Source: an uncultured Lachnospiraceae bacterium (GTDB lineage Bacteria; Bacillota; Clostridia; Lachnospirales; Lachnospiraceae). From it: a stretch of DNA of 64,000 bases. The translations under genes were made by a program, and so were the position numbers. Positions 1-6,976 of this stretch are shown piece after piece (position 1 is the stretch's first letter; each line of letters begins with the position of its first letter). The stretch covers positions 1 to 64,000 of the forward strand of contig CACZJZ010000015.1 of NCBI GenBank assembly GCA_902781655.1, written 5' to 3'. Under the pieces are notes generated by a model that was not told the origin of the DNA, did not search any database, and was given only the letters and a program-made list of their open reading frames with translations.

Positions 1-804
1 GTCTTCATGCTGTACTTCGCCACGTTTCAGATCAATCAGAACAAAGCATTTTAGAATACGGTGATAAAACACAAGATCAATTTTAAAAATTCTACCGCCG
101 ATATTTATGCGCTGTTGTCTGCCGACATACGTAAAACCTTTGCCAAGTTCAAGAAGGAACTGACTCAGGTTGTTTATCAGAGCTGTCTCCAGATCGCCTT
201 CCTTATAGACAGGTAATTCCGGAAGCCCAACAAATTCAAATATATACGGATCCTTCACAACATCTTCCGGCTTTTCGATAATCTGCCCCTTTTCTGCCAG
301 CATCATAACTTCATCTTTATTTTTACTGAGTGCCAGACGCTGAAAGAGCATACTGTTCATCTGACGTTTAAGTTCTCTGACGCCCCAGTTTTCCTGTTCG
401 CATTCATGCACATAGAAAGATCGTTCTTGTGGATCATCAATTTTGAGTAGCTCTATATAATGGCTCCAGCTTAATTTTGCAGACAGTGTCTGCAAAATTG
501 GAAAAGTAAGATATAACTTGCGCATCTTATTCACATTGCTCATGCCAAAGCCTCTTCCATATCTTTCGATCAGATCATGAGACAGCCGCTTTAAAGTTTC
601 TGAACCATATTCTGCTTTCTCATGGCCTGCCTGTTCATATTCAACGATATATCTGCCAATATTCCAGTTTGTTTCGACAATGGCCTGGTTGACCTGATTA
701 ACAGCTTTTTGTCTGCCGTTATTTAACGCTATCCCGATGTTCTGCAGTAAATCTTGATACTCAGCATTATTTGATACAAGTTGATTGGTGTTTTTGTCCG
801 CCAT
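1..804 (-). CDS. DUF1016/YhcG-family PD-(D/E)XK nuclease, C-terminus beyond window
   Basis: The reading frame is open from an ATG at 804 to the left edge, giving 268 residues without a stop. The N-terminal half matches the DUF1016 (YhcG) pattern: a helical region with an NWNIGRYIVEYEQ stretch and a RYGRGFGMSNVNKMRKLY stretch. It is followed by the start of a PD-(D/E)XK-type nuclease domain with IDLVFYHRILKCFVLIDLK, where the D and the later D/K supply the usual catalytic residues. Family members are often found beside restriction-modification genes and on mobile elements. The start overlaps nothing but lies 2 bp after the stop of the upstream gene, whose last codons carry the GGAG ribosome binding site, so the two are co-transcribed. 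The real C-terminus is outside the window. Confidence 0.85.
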   Translation of the reverse strand, partial: MADKNTNQLVSNNAEYQDLLQNIGIALNNGRQKAVNQVNQAIVETNWNIGRYIVEYEQAGHEKAEYGSETLKRLSHDLIERYGRGFGMSNVNKMRKLYLTFPILQTLSAKLSWSHYIELLKIDDPQERSFYVHECEQENWGVRELKRQMNSMLFQRLALSKNKDEVMMLAEKGQIIEKPEDVVKDPYIFEFVGLPELPVYKEGDLETALINNLSQFLLELGKGFTYVGRQQRINIGGRIFKIDLVFYHRILKCFVLIDLKRGEVQHED

Positions 805-806
805 AA

Positions 807-1688
807 TCAGATCTCCTTCAGCTTTTTAAAAATAATGGAGTTATCCTTTCTCCAGTCATAGATCTTGCATAGGATGGCTTCTGGTTCGTCCTCTTTTTCC
901 GCCATATCCGGATACATATCAAAGAACGTCATCTGATGATATTCTTCATAGGGCTTCCCGAGAGGGACGGTATCTTTCAGGCCATCCATCTGCCATATAT
1001 TCCATACAATCTTGTTCGTAATCTGCCGCAGCAGCCTATCCTCCGGATCTTTTTCCCAGCGTTCCTTATAGTAATCAATGAATGTAAGCAGTAAATTGAT
1101 CCGCGCAATCAGGAGGTTATCCCCCTGATACTCATATCCATAACAGGATTCAAATGCGCGGATCGTCCACTTCAGCCAATCGTCATATGCAGCGGTATTT
1201 TCATTCACCACTCTCAGCTTCCGGTCTAATTGTCCGATTCTGCGCTTCGTTGGAACAATGAAGTCTCCGGTAGAAACATCATAACGAGATACAAGATATG
1301 GTGCTTCCCCACAGGTGATTTCCAGTCGCCTTGAATCGATGTAACGCTTCCAGTTTTTTTTCTTCGGAAACGCGATGGGGTCTTCGATCACATCCCATGT
1401 ATAGTCCTCTTTTTCCAGATTAAAAACAGCTTTTCTGCCAAACCATTCCTCATCGCAGTAATTATTCATCTGGTTGCACAGCCATGCCGAAGTAAAGACC
1501 TCCGCTTTTTTTCGTGTCCGGGCTGCCTGCTCTTCCTGTGACTTTTGAATTCGCGGTTTGATAATATCCGCGTGCTGCAGAAGTAGATATCTATCCATCT
1601 GTTCTTTATCCGTAAATCCGTGACCAAGTGATTCATAGGTATCCGTTGCCCAGATGATGTTTTTATGCGTTGATTTATCTTTGAGCAA
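807..1688 (-). CDS. Restriction endonuclease subunit M-like protein, N-terminus probably lost to a frameshift
   Basis: The intact part encodes 293 residues from a TTG codon. I recognise a family commonly labelled restriction endonuclease subunit M: a KNIIWATD start, AEVFTSAWLCNQMNN, ISCGEAPY-like TCGEAPYLVSRYD, LDRKLRVVNENT, WLKW and YGYEYQGDNLLIARINLL. Its molecular role is not established; it is not a plain methyltransferase, as no complete DPPY/NPPY motif is seen. Upstream, an ATG at 1750 with an AAAGGA ribosome binding site reads MNDLPVQQKLIDIV and then hits TAG. Removing one GT from GTGT (1708-1711) would fuse it in frame with VASLLDLL and the main ORF. So either the gene is frameshifted or it uses the weak internal TTG. 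It lies 2 bp upstream of the YhcG-type gene, in one operon. Confidence 0.55.
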   Translation of the reverse strand: MLKDKSTHKNIIWATDTYESLGHGFTDKEQMDRYLLLQHADIIKPRIQKSQEEQAARTRKKAEVFTSAWLCNQMNNYCDEEWFGRKAVFNLEKEDYTWDVIEDPIAFPKKKNWKRYIDSRRLEITCGEAPYLVSRYDVSTGDFIVPTKRRIGQLDRKLRVVNENTAAYDDWLKWTIRAFESCYGYEYQGDNLLIARINLLLTFIDYYKERWEKDPEDRLLRQITNKIVWNIWQMDGLKDTVPLGKPYEEYHQMTFFDMYPDMAEKEDEPEAILCKIYDWRKDNSIIFKKLKEI

Positions 1689-1939
1689 TAAATCGAGGAG
1701 GGATGCTACACGATATCAATTAGTTTTTGCTGTACGGGCAAGTCGTTCATGGGGTATATTCCTTTAACTTCATGGTTTTCATTTTCTAATAGCCCTTTTC
1801 ATCTAGCATCAATTTGCATCAGTGGTGCAAAATATTATTCAGTGAAAACTCGGGATGATAATTACATTCTAATCACGTATCAATGTATTATCAATCAATT
1901 TACCGTTTTCTTCTGCTCAAAATATTGGTCACCTCACAA

Positions 1940-2085
1940 GCTGGCAAGCAATGTTCCCTTGGCCAACTCTGGCCTTGGGAACACATTTCCGCTTCCGCGG
2001 AAATGGCTTGTTGGGATACTCCCAAACCCTTACGGATAATCACTTCGTGATGGCTGCGCGTTTCTGCGAAACGCTGAAAGGCAGA
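1940..2085. other. Chain of five small hairpins, candidate oriT or other protein-recognition region
   Basis: No convincing gene lies between 1751 and 2370. Inside it are consecutive short inverted repeats: GTTCCC-TTGGCC with GGCC-TTGGGAAC (about 1950-1982), ATTTCCGC with GCGGAAAT (about 1985-2005), TTGGGA-TAC-TCCCAA (about 2009-2024), ATCAC-TTC-GTGAT (about 2037-2050) and GCGTTTC-TGC-GAAACGC (about 2060-2076). The TTTGGGAGTATCCCAA element, read on the minus strand, resembles the inverted repeats next to nick sites of mobilisable elements in Firmicutes. That resemblance is from memory and not tested. No relaxase gene is in the window. An alternative is a partition or regulatory site. The flanks (1751-1940 and 2086-2320) show nothing I can name. 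Confidence 0.35.
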
Positions 2086-2320
2086 ACCCGGACGGTACAG
2101 GAAATCCTGCCGCAGAACAGGAACTTCTGCTTTTCATTTTCCGCTCTTTTCCGGCGAAACCAGTGCGCTATCCACAGAAAAACACAGATATACGCAGGTA
2201 ATCAGGGAACCTTACGCCATTTTTAGCAGAGCGGCTGCCTGCGCCTGATTTTGCCCGTTAGAAAAACCGCCCGTTTTATTAGCAGTCCTCTAATCGAAAC
2301 CCGAAATGATTAGATGAAAT

Positions 2321-2358
2321 AAAAAAGCATGGGAGAATTTCAAAGAAATCTTCCACGC
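2321..2358 (-). terminator. Rho-independent terminator of the tRNA-like gene
   Basis: Read on the minus strand, GCGTGG pairs with CCATGC, the interior AGATTTC/GAAATTCT extends the stem, and TTTTTT follows directly. It sits 13 bp after the 3' end of the tRNA-Arg-like sequence, which supports transcription of that locus leftwards. Confidence 0.65.
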
Positions 2359-2370
2359 CTTTTCGGGTAA

Positions 2371-2514
2371 CGTCCCTGATGTGATTCGAACACACGACCT
2401 TCCGCTTAGGAGGCGGACGTACGCGGTTTTTCGCGCCCCGGTCAAGGCCCGGCATGTAAATCAGAAGCCTGCTTCTTAGGTCGCGGATACTCTATCCGTC
2501 TGAGCTACGCAAAC
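2371..2514 (-). tRNA. tRNA-Arg(CCT)-like gene interrupted in the anticodon stem, probably a pseudo-tRNA
   Basis: The 3' half (2417 down to 2371) is a normal tRNA-Arg: anticodon stem TCCGC/GCGGA around CTCCTAA (anticodon CCT), a GTGTG-TTCGAAT-CACAT T-arm, and CAGGGAC plus G for the acceptor. The 5' half (2514 down to 2483) has GTTTGCG-TA-GCTC-AGACGGATA-GAGT-A-TCCGC, that is an acceptor strand, D-arm and first anticodon-stem strand. Between them are 70 extra bp, with TCCGC repeated at both junctions. The insert can form GAAG/CTTC, CCGG/CCGG and CGCG/CGCG hairpins and contains a second CCTAA. The acceptor pairs at only 5 of 7 positions, counting two wobbles, so function is doubtful. No CCA is encoded. 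A terminator follows. It may be a decayed integration target or an RNA with a small insert of unknown kind. Confidence 0.5.
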
Positions 2515-2566
2515 CTTTGAATCAAAGCGATAACTATTGTACCATATCCAACCCGTTCGTGGCTAA

Positions 2567-2748
2567 TCAGTTTTCTGTCGCGTCGATATATTCCTGCGTC
2601 AAAATCGGAGAGGAGAGTGCAGTGTCTGCCTCTTCAATGGAAGCGGAGCGGCGATCCTGTCTACTGTCGCAGACGTAAAATGTCGTCACCAGAATGACAA
2701 CCGTGAGCATGATGCCGATGATTCCCCAATCTTGAATCGTCGTTTCAT
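2567..2748 (-). pseudogene. Small single-span membrane protein gene, apparently frameshifted
   Basis: Downstream of the rep gene, a GGAG ribosome binding site precedes an ATG at 2748 that opens MKRRFK and soon stops. One frame over, an uninterrupted run reads IQDWGIIGIMLTVVILVTTF, then a charged tail ending QEYIDATEN before TGA at 2567. The hydrophobic stretch is a credible transmembrane segment. The distance from ATG to stop is 182 nt, not a multiple of three, so a one-base indel near the start is needed to join them. It may be a real 60-residue protein with a sequencing error, a decayed gene, or chance. I do not recognise a family. Confidence 0.3.
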
Positions 2749-2802
2749 TTCGATCTCCGCGCCGCGAAGAAGGCGACCGTATGATTTACGCGAATTCCTG
2801 AC

Positions 2803-4044
2803 TCAGTTTCTCGTCAGCACGCGCTGCATTTCCTCAAAGTCGTAATCGGCCTGCTGATATTCGCCCGCCCAGGGGGAATCGCCCGCCGTTTTCGGCGCAG
2901 CCGGCTGAAAATTTCTGCGGATGGCGGTCAGCATCCATCCAACCGGGTTCTCCACGGATTTTTTCGTGCGGTAAAGATCATAAGCGGTGCGTACCCGTTC
3001 TTTGTTCCAGTCGGCGGCCACGGCAAAATTCCGAAGATCCCGTGAGGTAAATTCGTTCCCGGTGAAGTCACGCAGCGCATCGAGAAAATCGAGCTGCTCA
3101 TCCTCGGTCAGCGCCTTCTTTTCCTGAGGAGCTGTTCCCATGCCGGTTTGGCTGCCATTGCCTGCGGCAGTTTGTCGGCTGTAGTCACCGGCGTTCATCA
3201 CAGTCACCGTGAAGTCGATGCTGTGCACCTTACCGCCGACGCCATGTTTCTCGGAGGACCAGCGGACGCGCAGATCTGAGATTTCATTGATCTCCTTGAG
3301 CGACTTTTCCAGAACCTTCCGACGGAACTCGGACCAGTTGTCGAACATGCGCTCCGGCGCGATCTCTACTGCCCGGTCGTAATCAGGATTGGCACTGTCC
3401 CGGAGGACACGCTTCACGGCGTCGAGTTCCGCATTGACGATGCCGAGTTCCAGCTTCAGCTCCGACAGCGGCATGCGGATGAGATAGGTGCTGCCGTTCT
3501 GATCGGGATCGCCCTTCTGATGGTAGCATTTGCTCTTGAGAAGCTCATACATCCGGAAGCTGTAGTTGTTCGTGAACTTCATCTGAATCGTCAGATTAAG
3601 CTTGGAAAAATTCGACTGCAGCTTGCCGATCACAGAGCGCATGGCACCATTATACTCGATGATGAATTTCCCGTTTTCCAGCCTGGCGCGGGTGACGACA
3701 GCGATATAGTCAAAGCGCTTGCTGTCAGGCGACGACATACCGATGGACTTGCCGGTCATGCTCTTGGCCACTGCATCCAGCTGCTGATAGAAGCTTCCGC
3801 GGTTGGCGTTGAGCGCCGCACGCAGCTCCGACACCGGGATCACGGACTGAATGGTTTCACGCTCGGAATTGCTGGTGCCATAGTCAAACTTATCTGCATT
3901 CGCCAGAGAATAGGCCATGATCTTATTCTCCAGCAGCGTCGATTTGTACTTTGACCCAATCAGGAAATTGCTCTTGGGATAGATATTGATTTCAGACGGA
4001 ATAAAGGGGACGACCCCGCCTCCGGATTCTTTCTTCTCAGACAT
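2803..4044 (-). CDS. repB: Rep_3 family replication initiator protein
   Basis: The product is a plasmid-type initiator of the Rep_3 (RepB/RepA winged-helix) family, which binds iterons and opens the origin. Seen in the sequence: an N-terminal winged-helix region with LLENKIMAYSLANADKF, SERETIQSVIPVSELRAAL and KSIGMSSPDSKRFDYIAVVTRA; then FSKLNLTIQMKFTNNYSFRMYELLKS, the typical start of the second domain; then EFRRKVLEKSLKEINEISDLRVRW. The C-terminus adds a DnaD-like helical tail (DEQLDFLDALRDFTG). The ORF can be opened further up to 4131, but the ATG at 4044 has an AGAGGTGG ribosome binding site, and the extra upstream part is made of iteron sequence. The start at 4044 (413 residues) is therefore preferred. 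The gene points away from the iteron array, the usual arrangement, and the iterons nearest its start probably also autoregulate it. Confidence 0.85.
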   Translation of the reverse strand: MSEKKESGGGVVPFIPSEINIYPKSNFLIGSKYKSTLLENKIMAYSLANADKFDYGTSNSERETIQSVIPVSELRAALNANRGSFYQQLDAVAKSMTGKSIGMSSPDSKRFDYIAVVTRARLENGKFIIEYNGAMRSVIGKLQSNFSKLNLTIQMKFTNNYSFRMYELLKSKCYHQKGDPDQNGSTYLIRMPLSELKLELGIVNAELDAVKRVLRDSANPDYDRAVEIAPERMFDNWSEFRRKVLEKSLKEINEISDLRVRWSSEKHGVGGKVHSIDFTVTVMNAGDYSRQTAAGNGSQTGMGTAPQEKKALTEDEQLDFLDALRDFTGNEFTSRDLRNFAVAADWNKERVRTAYDLYRTKKSVENPVGWMLTAIRRNFQPAAPKTAGDSPWAGEYQQADYDFEEMQRVLTRN

Positions 4045-4068
4045 ACCCCACCTCTTCGTGTATTGATA

Positions 4069-5056
4069 TTTCTGTCCGTTTTTGTAGTATCTGCGTCCGT
4101 CTACAAATTGGACAGGATTTAAAATTTGCATAGCCGATTATGCTACGAAACGGACAGAAAAGCAAGAGAAAATGCTACATTTTGGACAGAAAACGGGAAA
4201 AGAATGGTGTGTATCAAGTCGGAAAGTGAAAATGCTACATTTTTGGACAGAAGTTCATACTGGGATAGACATAAGCGGCACGCATCAGTTCCGCCAGGGT
4301 CATTTGGCCATGGCACAAATGACTAAAATGCGACTATTTATGCACGATAAGCAGCAAAAACAGCGCTGTGCTACAAAAATGGACAGATCTTAACCTTCTT
4401 ACGTACAGGAGTCGTGCAGGAAGCAGCCATGTAAGAAAAGCAGGTGCTACATAAATGGACAGAAGTTCGTTGCCGGACAACGATGGGTAGAAGCAATTCA
4501 ATGGGTGAGAAACCCAGAACAGACGTTTTTCAGCCTGAACAATGTCTCACGCTACAAAATCAGACAGAAGTAACACCTGAATTGTCCAGAAGTTGTACCA
4601 TTCATTAACACAAGGCCGGTCAGTACAGGAACACATGCTACAAAAACGGACAGGAAAGGTGCCTTTTGATGATGGAGGATCAGTCTTGCGGTGTAAAAAC
4701 TGTTCTCGTGAAGGGAATCATCCGCGCTGCAATGCGGAAAATCGACCTAGCCAGAGGAAAAATTCGCCCTGTGATGCAAGAGAATTGTCCTTTATAAGGG
4801 AGTGGAAAGGCCATATGAGAAAGGAAATCAGCTGCCAGACTGCCTGGAAACTACATTTTTAGACAGAAGTTACCGGAATTCCGGACTGTACGTGGAAAGA
4901 TTCTACAATAATGGACAGAATTAATCTATAAAACGGACATAAGTTGCGCGGTTCAGAGACAGTATCCAGGGTACAAATGCAGACAGAACTTTATCCGTGT
5001 ATGGACAGAAGCCGGCAGGATGCAGAACAACCGATGCTACAAATCTGGACAGGATG
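4069..5056. repeat. oriV: Iteron array, replication origin of the Rep_3 replicon
   Basis: A 22-bp motif with core CTACAAAAATGGACAGAAGT recurs at 4099, 4141, 4173, 4233, 4369, 4445, 4550, 4636, 4849, 4901, 4923, 4969 and 5035, all on the plus strand. One inverted copy lies at 4069-4090. The invariant parts are CTACA and GGACAG (sometimes AGACAG), with an A/T-rich spacer between. Weaker half-copies occur at about 4579 (TTGTCCAGAAGT) and 4991-5012. Spacings are irregular (22 to 213 bp). Such arrays next to a Rep_3 gene are binding sites for the initiator; most of the 1.1 kb between rep and the next gene is this array. Short ORFs that can be opened here run through the repeats and are not credible. 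Confidence 0.88.
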
Positions 5057-5155
5057 GAAAGCCGGAACATACAGATCTGCGCCATTTTCTCCTCTCTGAA
5101 AAGAAGAAAACAAATTTGCTGTTGAATCATAAACGACAACCAAATATTTCAGAAT

Positions 5156-6976
5156 CTACTTGCTATCGGAAATTGGCACGCGCAGAGTGACTTCTGTACC
5201 CGCGTGGTATTTGCTGTGTATTTGTATGCCATACTGATCGCCATATTGAAGCTTTATACGACAGTTGACATTGGAGAGACCAATATGTGTCTCTCCGTTA
5301 GCGAATTCCATGGAATGAATATCAGGGGAAGAAAGCTGATTCTGTATTGTGTTCAGTTGTTTTTCATTGATTCCTACGCCGTCGTCCAGGACCGTGATCA
5401 GAAGGTCTCCTCCCACTTCGGCTGCATCCAGAATAATTTTGCCATGGGGGCTTTGCGAGAATCCATGTGTCAATGCATTTTCTATGATGGGCTGCAGCAT
5501 AAAGCGCATCACGAGAATATTGCCATATTGGGCAGGAATGCGACTTTCATAATCAAATTTCCCGGCGAAACGATAATTCATGATAGTGATATAGCTTTGG
5601 ATATGCTTCTCCTCTTCGGATAACAAACAGTAGGTACCGCTGTCGCGAAAAACCGGCTTCAGAAAATCTCCCAGTGCGGTTGTACAGTCAGCAATATTGT
5701 TTTGATTATTGGCAAGCGCCATCCATTTGATGGTATTTAAGGTGTTGTATATAAAATGTGGATTAATCTGATATCGGAGAGATTCAATCTCATATTTCCT
5801 TTTCTGCTGTTCCAATTCATGCTGACTCTCGAACAGCGCCCGAATTTTTGCGGACATAGTGTTAAAGTGCTTTTCCAGAATTCCGATTTCATCGGAAGAG
5901 CGTTCCGGAATTTTCAGACCGAATTCACCGCAGCTTAGTTTTGAAACAGCCTGCGTCAATTGATTTAGTGGGGCAAGGGCTTTCGATACAAAATATTTTG
6001 CCAGGACAAGGGAAATGGAGCAGGAGATGACAAGCATTAAGATCGTAAGCCGCAGAATACCAGCCTGATCCGGTGAAAAATCTGAAGATATCTCATAAAC
6101 CAGCCAGCCAGGAAAATCGGATAAACGGTAGCAGCTTATCTGCGATCTGCCAGCATTGAATCTAATTAGTTTCTGACTGGCCGACGATTGCAGGGCAGCC
6201 TCGGTCAAAGAGGAAATATTGCTGTCCTCTTGAGAGCGAAACATGGCTTTGCCGTCTAAATCCATGAGCATGATGCTTTCATCATCATAACAGTTCATCA
6301 TGTCAAAGAGCGCATAAACATCTTCTTCATGGACATTAATAAGCAGAACTCCTGTATTTACATAGCGGGCAGCACTGATCAGATTTTCATAATTCTTTGG
6401 AGAGATGTACAATGTTGAAAATTGTTTACTGCTGTATCCGGAATGCCATACCAGCGAACGTTTGGCGGATACAGCCTGCCGGTATAGCGAAGAATCCAGT
6501 AGCCAGGCCAAGGTATTGGTATCCTTATTCATGTAGGAATTCTCGTTGGGACTGCATATCATTGACCAGCCGCCTTTATCGACATACACAACGGAAGTGA
6601 TCTCGGGGTAATCCAGCATTATTTGCTGAGACTGCTGAAAAAAGTATCTTGCCTGCATGAGCTTGTTTACTTCACTGCCCTTGAAGTAAACATTTGTTTC
6701 CTGTAAACGGGCATCGCCTGCTATGCTTCGGGATGCAAGATCTATTTTTTCTGAGAAGCGGCTCATATTAATGTCGCATTGATCGAATTGTGCATTGATG
6801 TAGTCTGTATGATTTTGCCGGATAATCTGATTGCTCTTTCTGTAGAAAAGAAACAGGGTGATACAGATGATCGCAGTGAACAGGAGAAAAAAGGAACTTA
6901 CAAGGCGGACAGAAAGATGGCTCCGCCAAGAAGATACAACGAGAGTGCAGATGTGATGAAATTTATTCCTTTTCAT
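5156..6976 (-). CDS. Sensor histidine kinase, YesM type
   Basis: A membrane histidine kinase of the YesM/LytS-like His_kinase family that phosphorylates the partner regulator encoded just upstream. Order: transmembrane segment near residues 25-45, extracellular sensor region of about 250 residues, second transmembrane segment near 300-320, HAMP linker, then the kinase core with YQINPHFIYNTLNTIKW (phospho-accepting His near residue 407), N-box PIIENALTHGF and G-box DDGVGI. The frame can start at 6988, but the ATG at 6976 has a GGAG ribosome binding site at good distance, so it is preferred. It overlaps the end of the regulator gene by 14 bp, so translation is coupled. The pair lies divergent to an oligosaccharide ABC operon, its likely target. 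Confidence 0.9.
   Translation of the reverse strand: MKRNKFHHICTLVVSSWRSHLSVRLVSSFFLLFTAIICITLFLFYRKSNQIIRQNHTDYINAQFDQCDINMSRFSEKIDLASRSIAGDARLQETNVYFKGSEVNKLMQARYFFQQSQQIMLDYPEITSVVYVDKGGWSMICSPNENSYMNKDTNTLAWLLDSSLYRQAVSAKRSLVWHSGYSSKQFSTLYISPKNYENLISAARYVNTGVLLINVHEEDVYALFDMMNCYDDESIMLMDLDGKAMFRSQEDSNISSLTEAALQSSASQKLIRFNAGRSQISCYRLSDFPGWLVYEISSDFSPDQAGILRLTILMLVISCSISLVLAKYFVSKALAPLNQLTQAVSKLSCGEFGLKIPERSSDEIGILEKHFNTMSAKIRALFESQHELEQQKRKYEIESLRYQINPHFIYNTLNTIKWMALANNQNNIADCTTALGDFLKPVFRDSGTYCLLSEEEKHIQSYITIMNYRFAGKFDYESRIPAQYGNILVMRFMLQPIIENALTHGFSQSPHGKIILDAAEVGGDLLITVLDDGVGINEKQLNTIQNQLSSPDIHSMEFANGETHIGLSNVNCRIKLQYGDQYGIQIHSKYHAGTEVTLRVPISDSK

Noticed and set aside
2168-2176. CTATCCACA as a DnaA box
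   Set aside because: It is a single copy with one mismatch, 1.9 kb or more from the iterons; expected by chance.
1749-2226. Two overlapping short plus-strand frames
   Set aside because: They run through the hairpin cluster and have no ribosome binding site or protein-like composition.
4126-4862. Short open frames inside the iteron array
   Set aside because: They are built from repeated iteron sequence, lack ribosome binding sites and resemble no protein.
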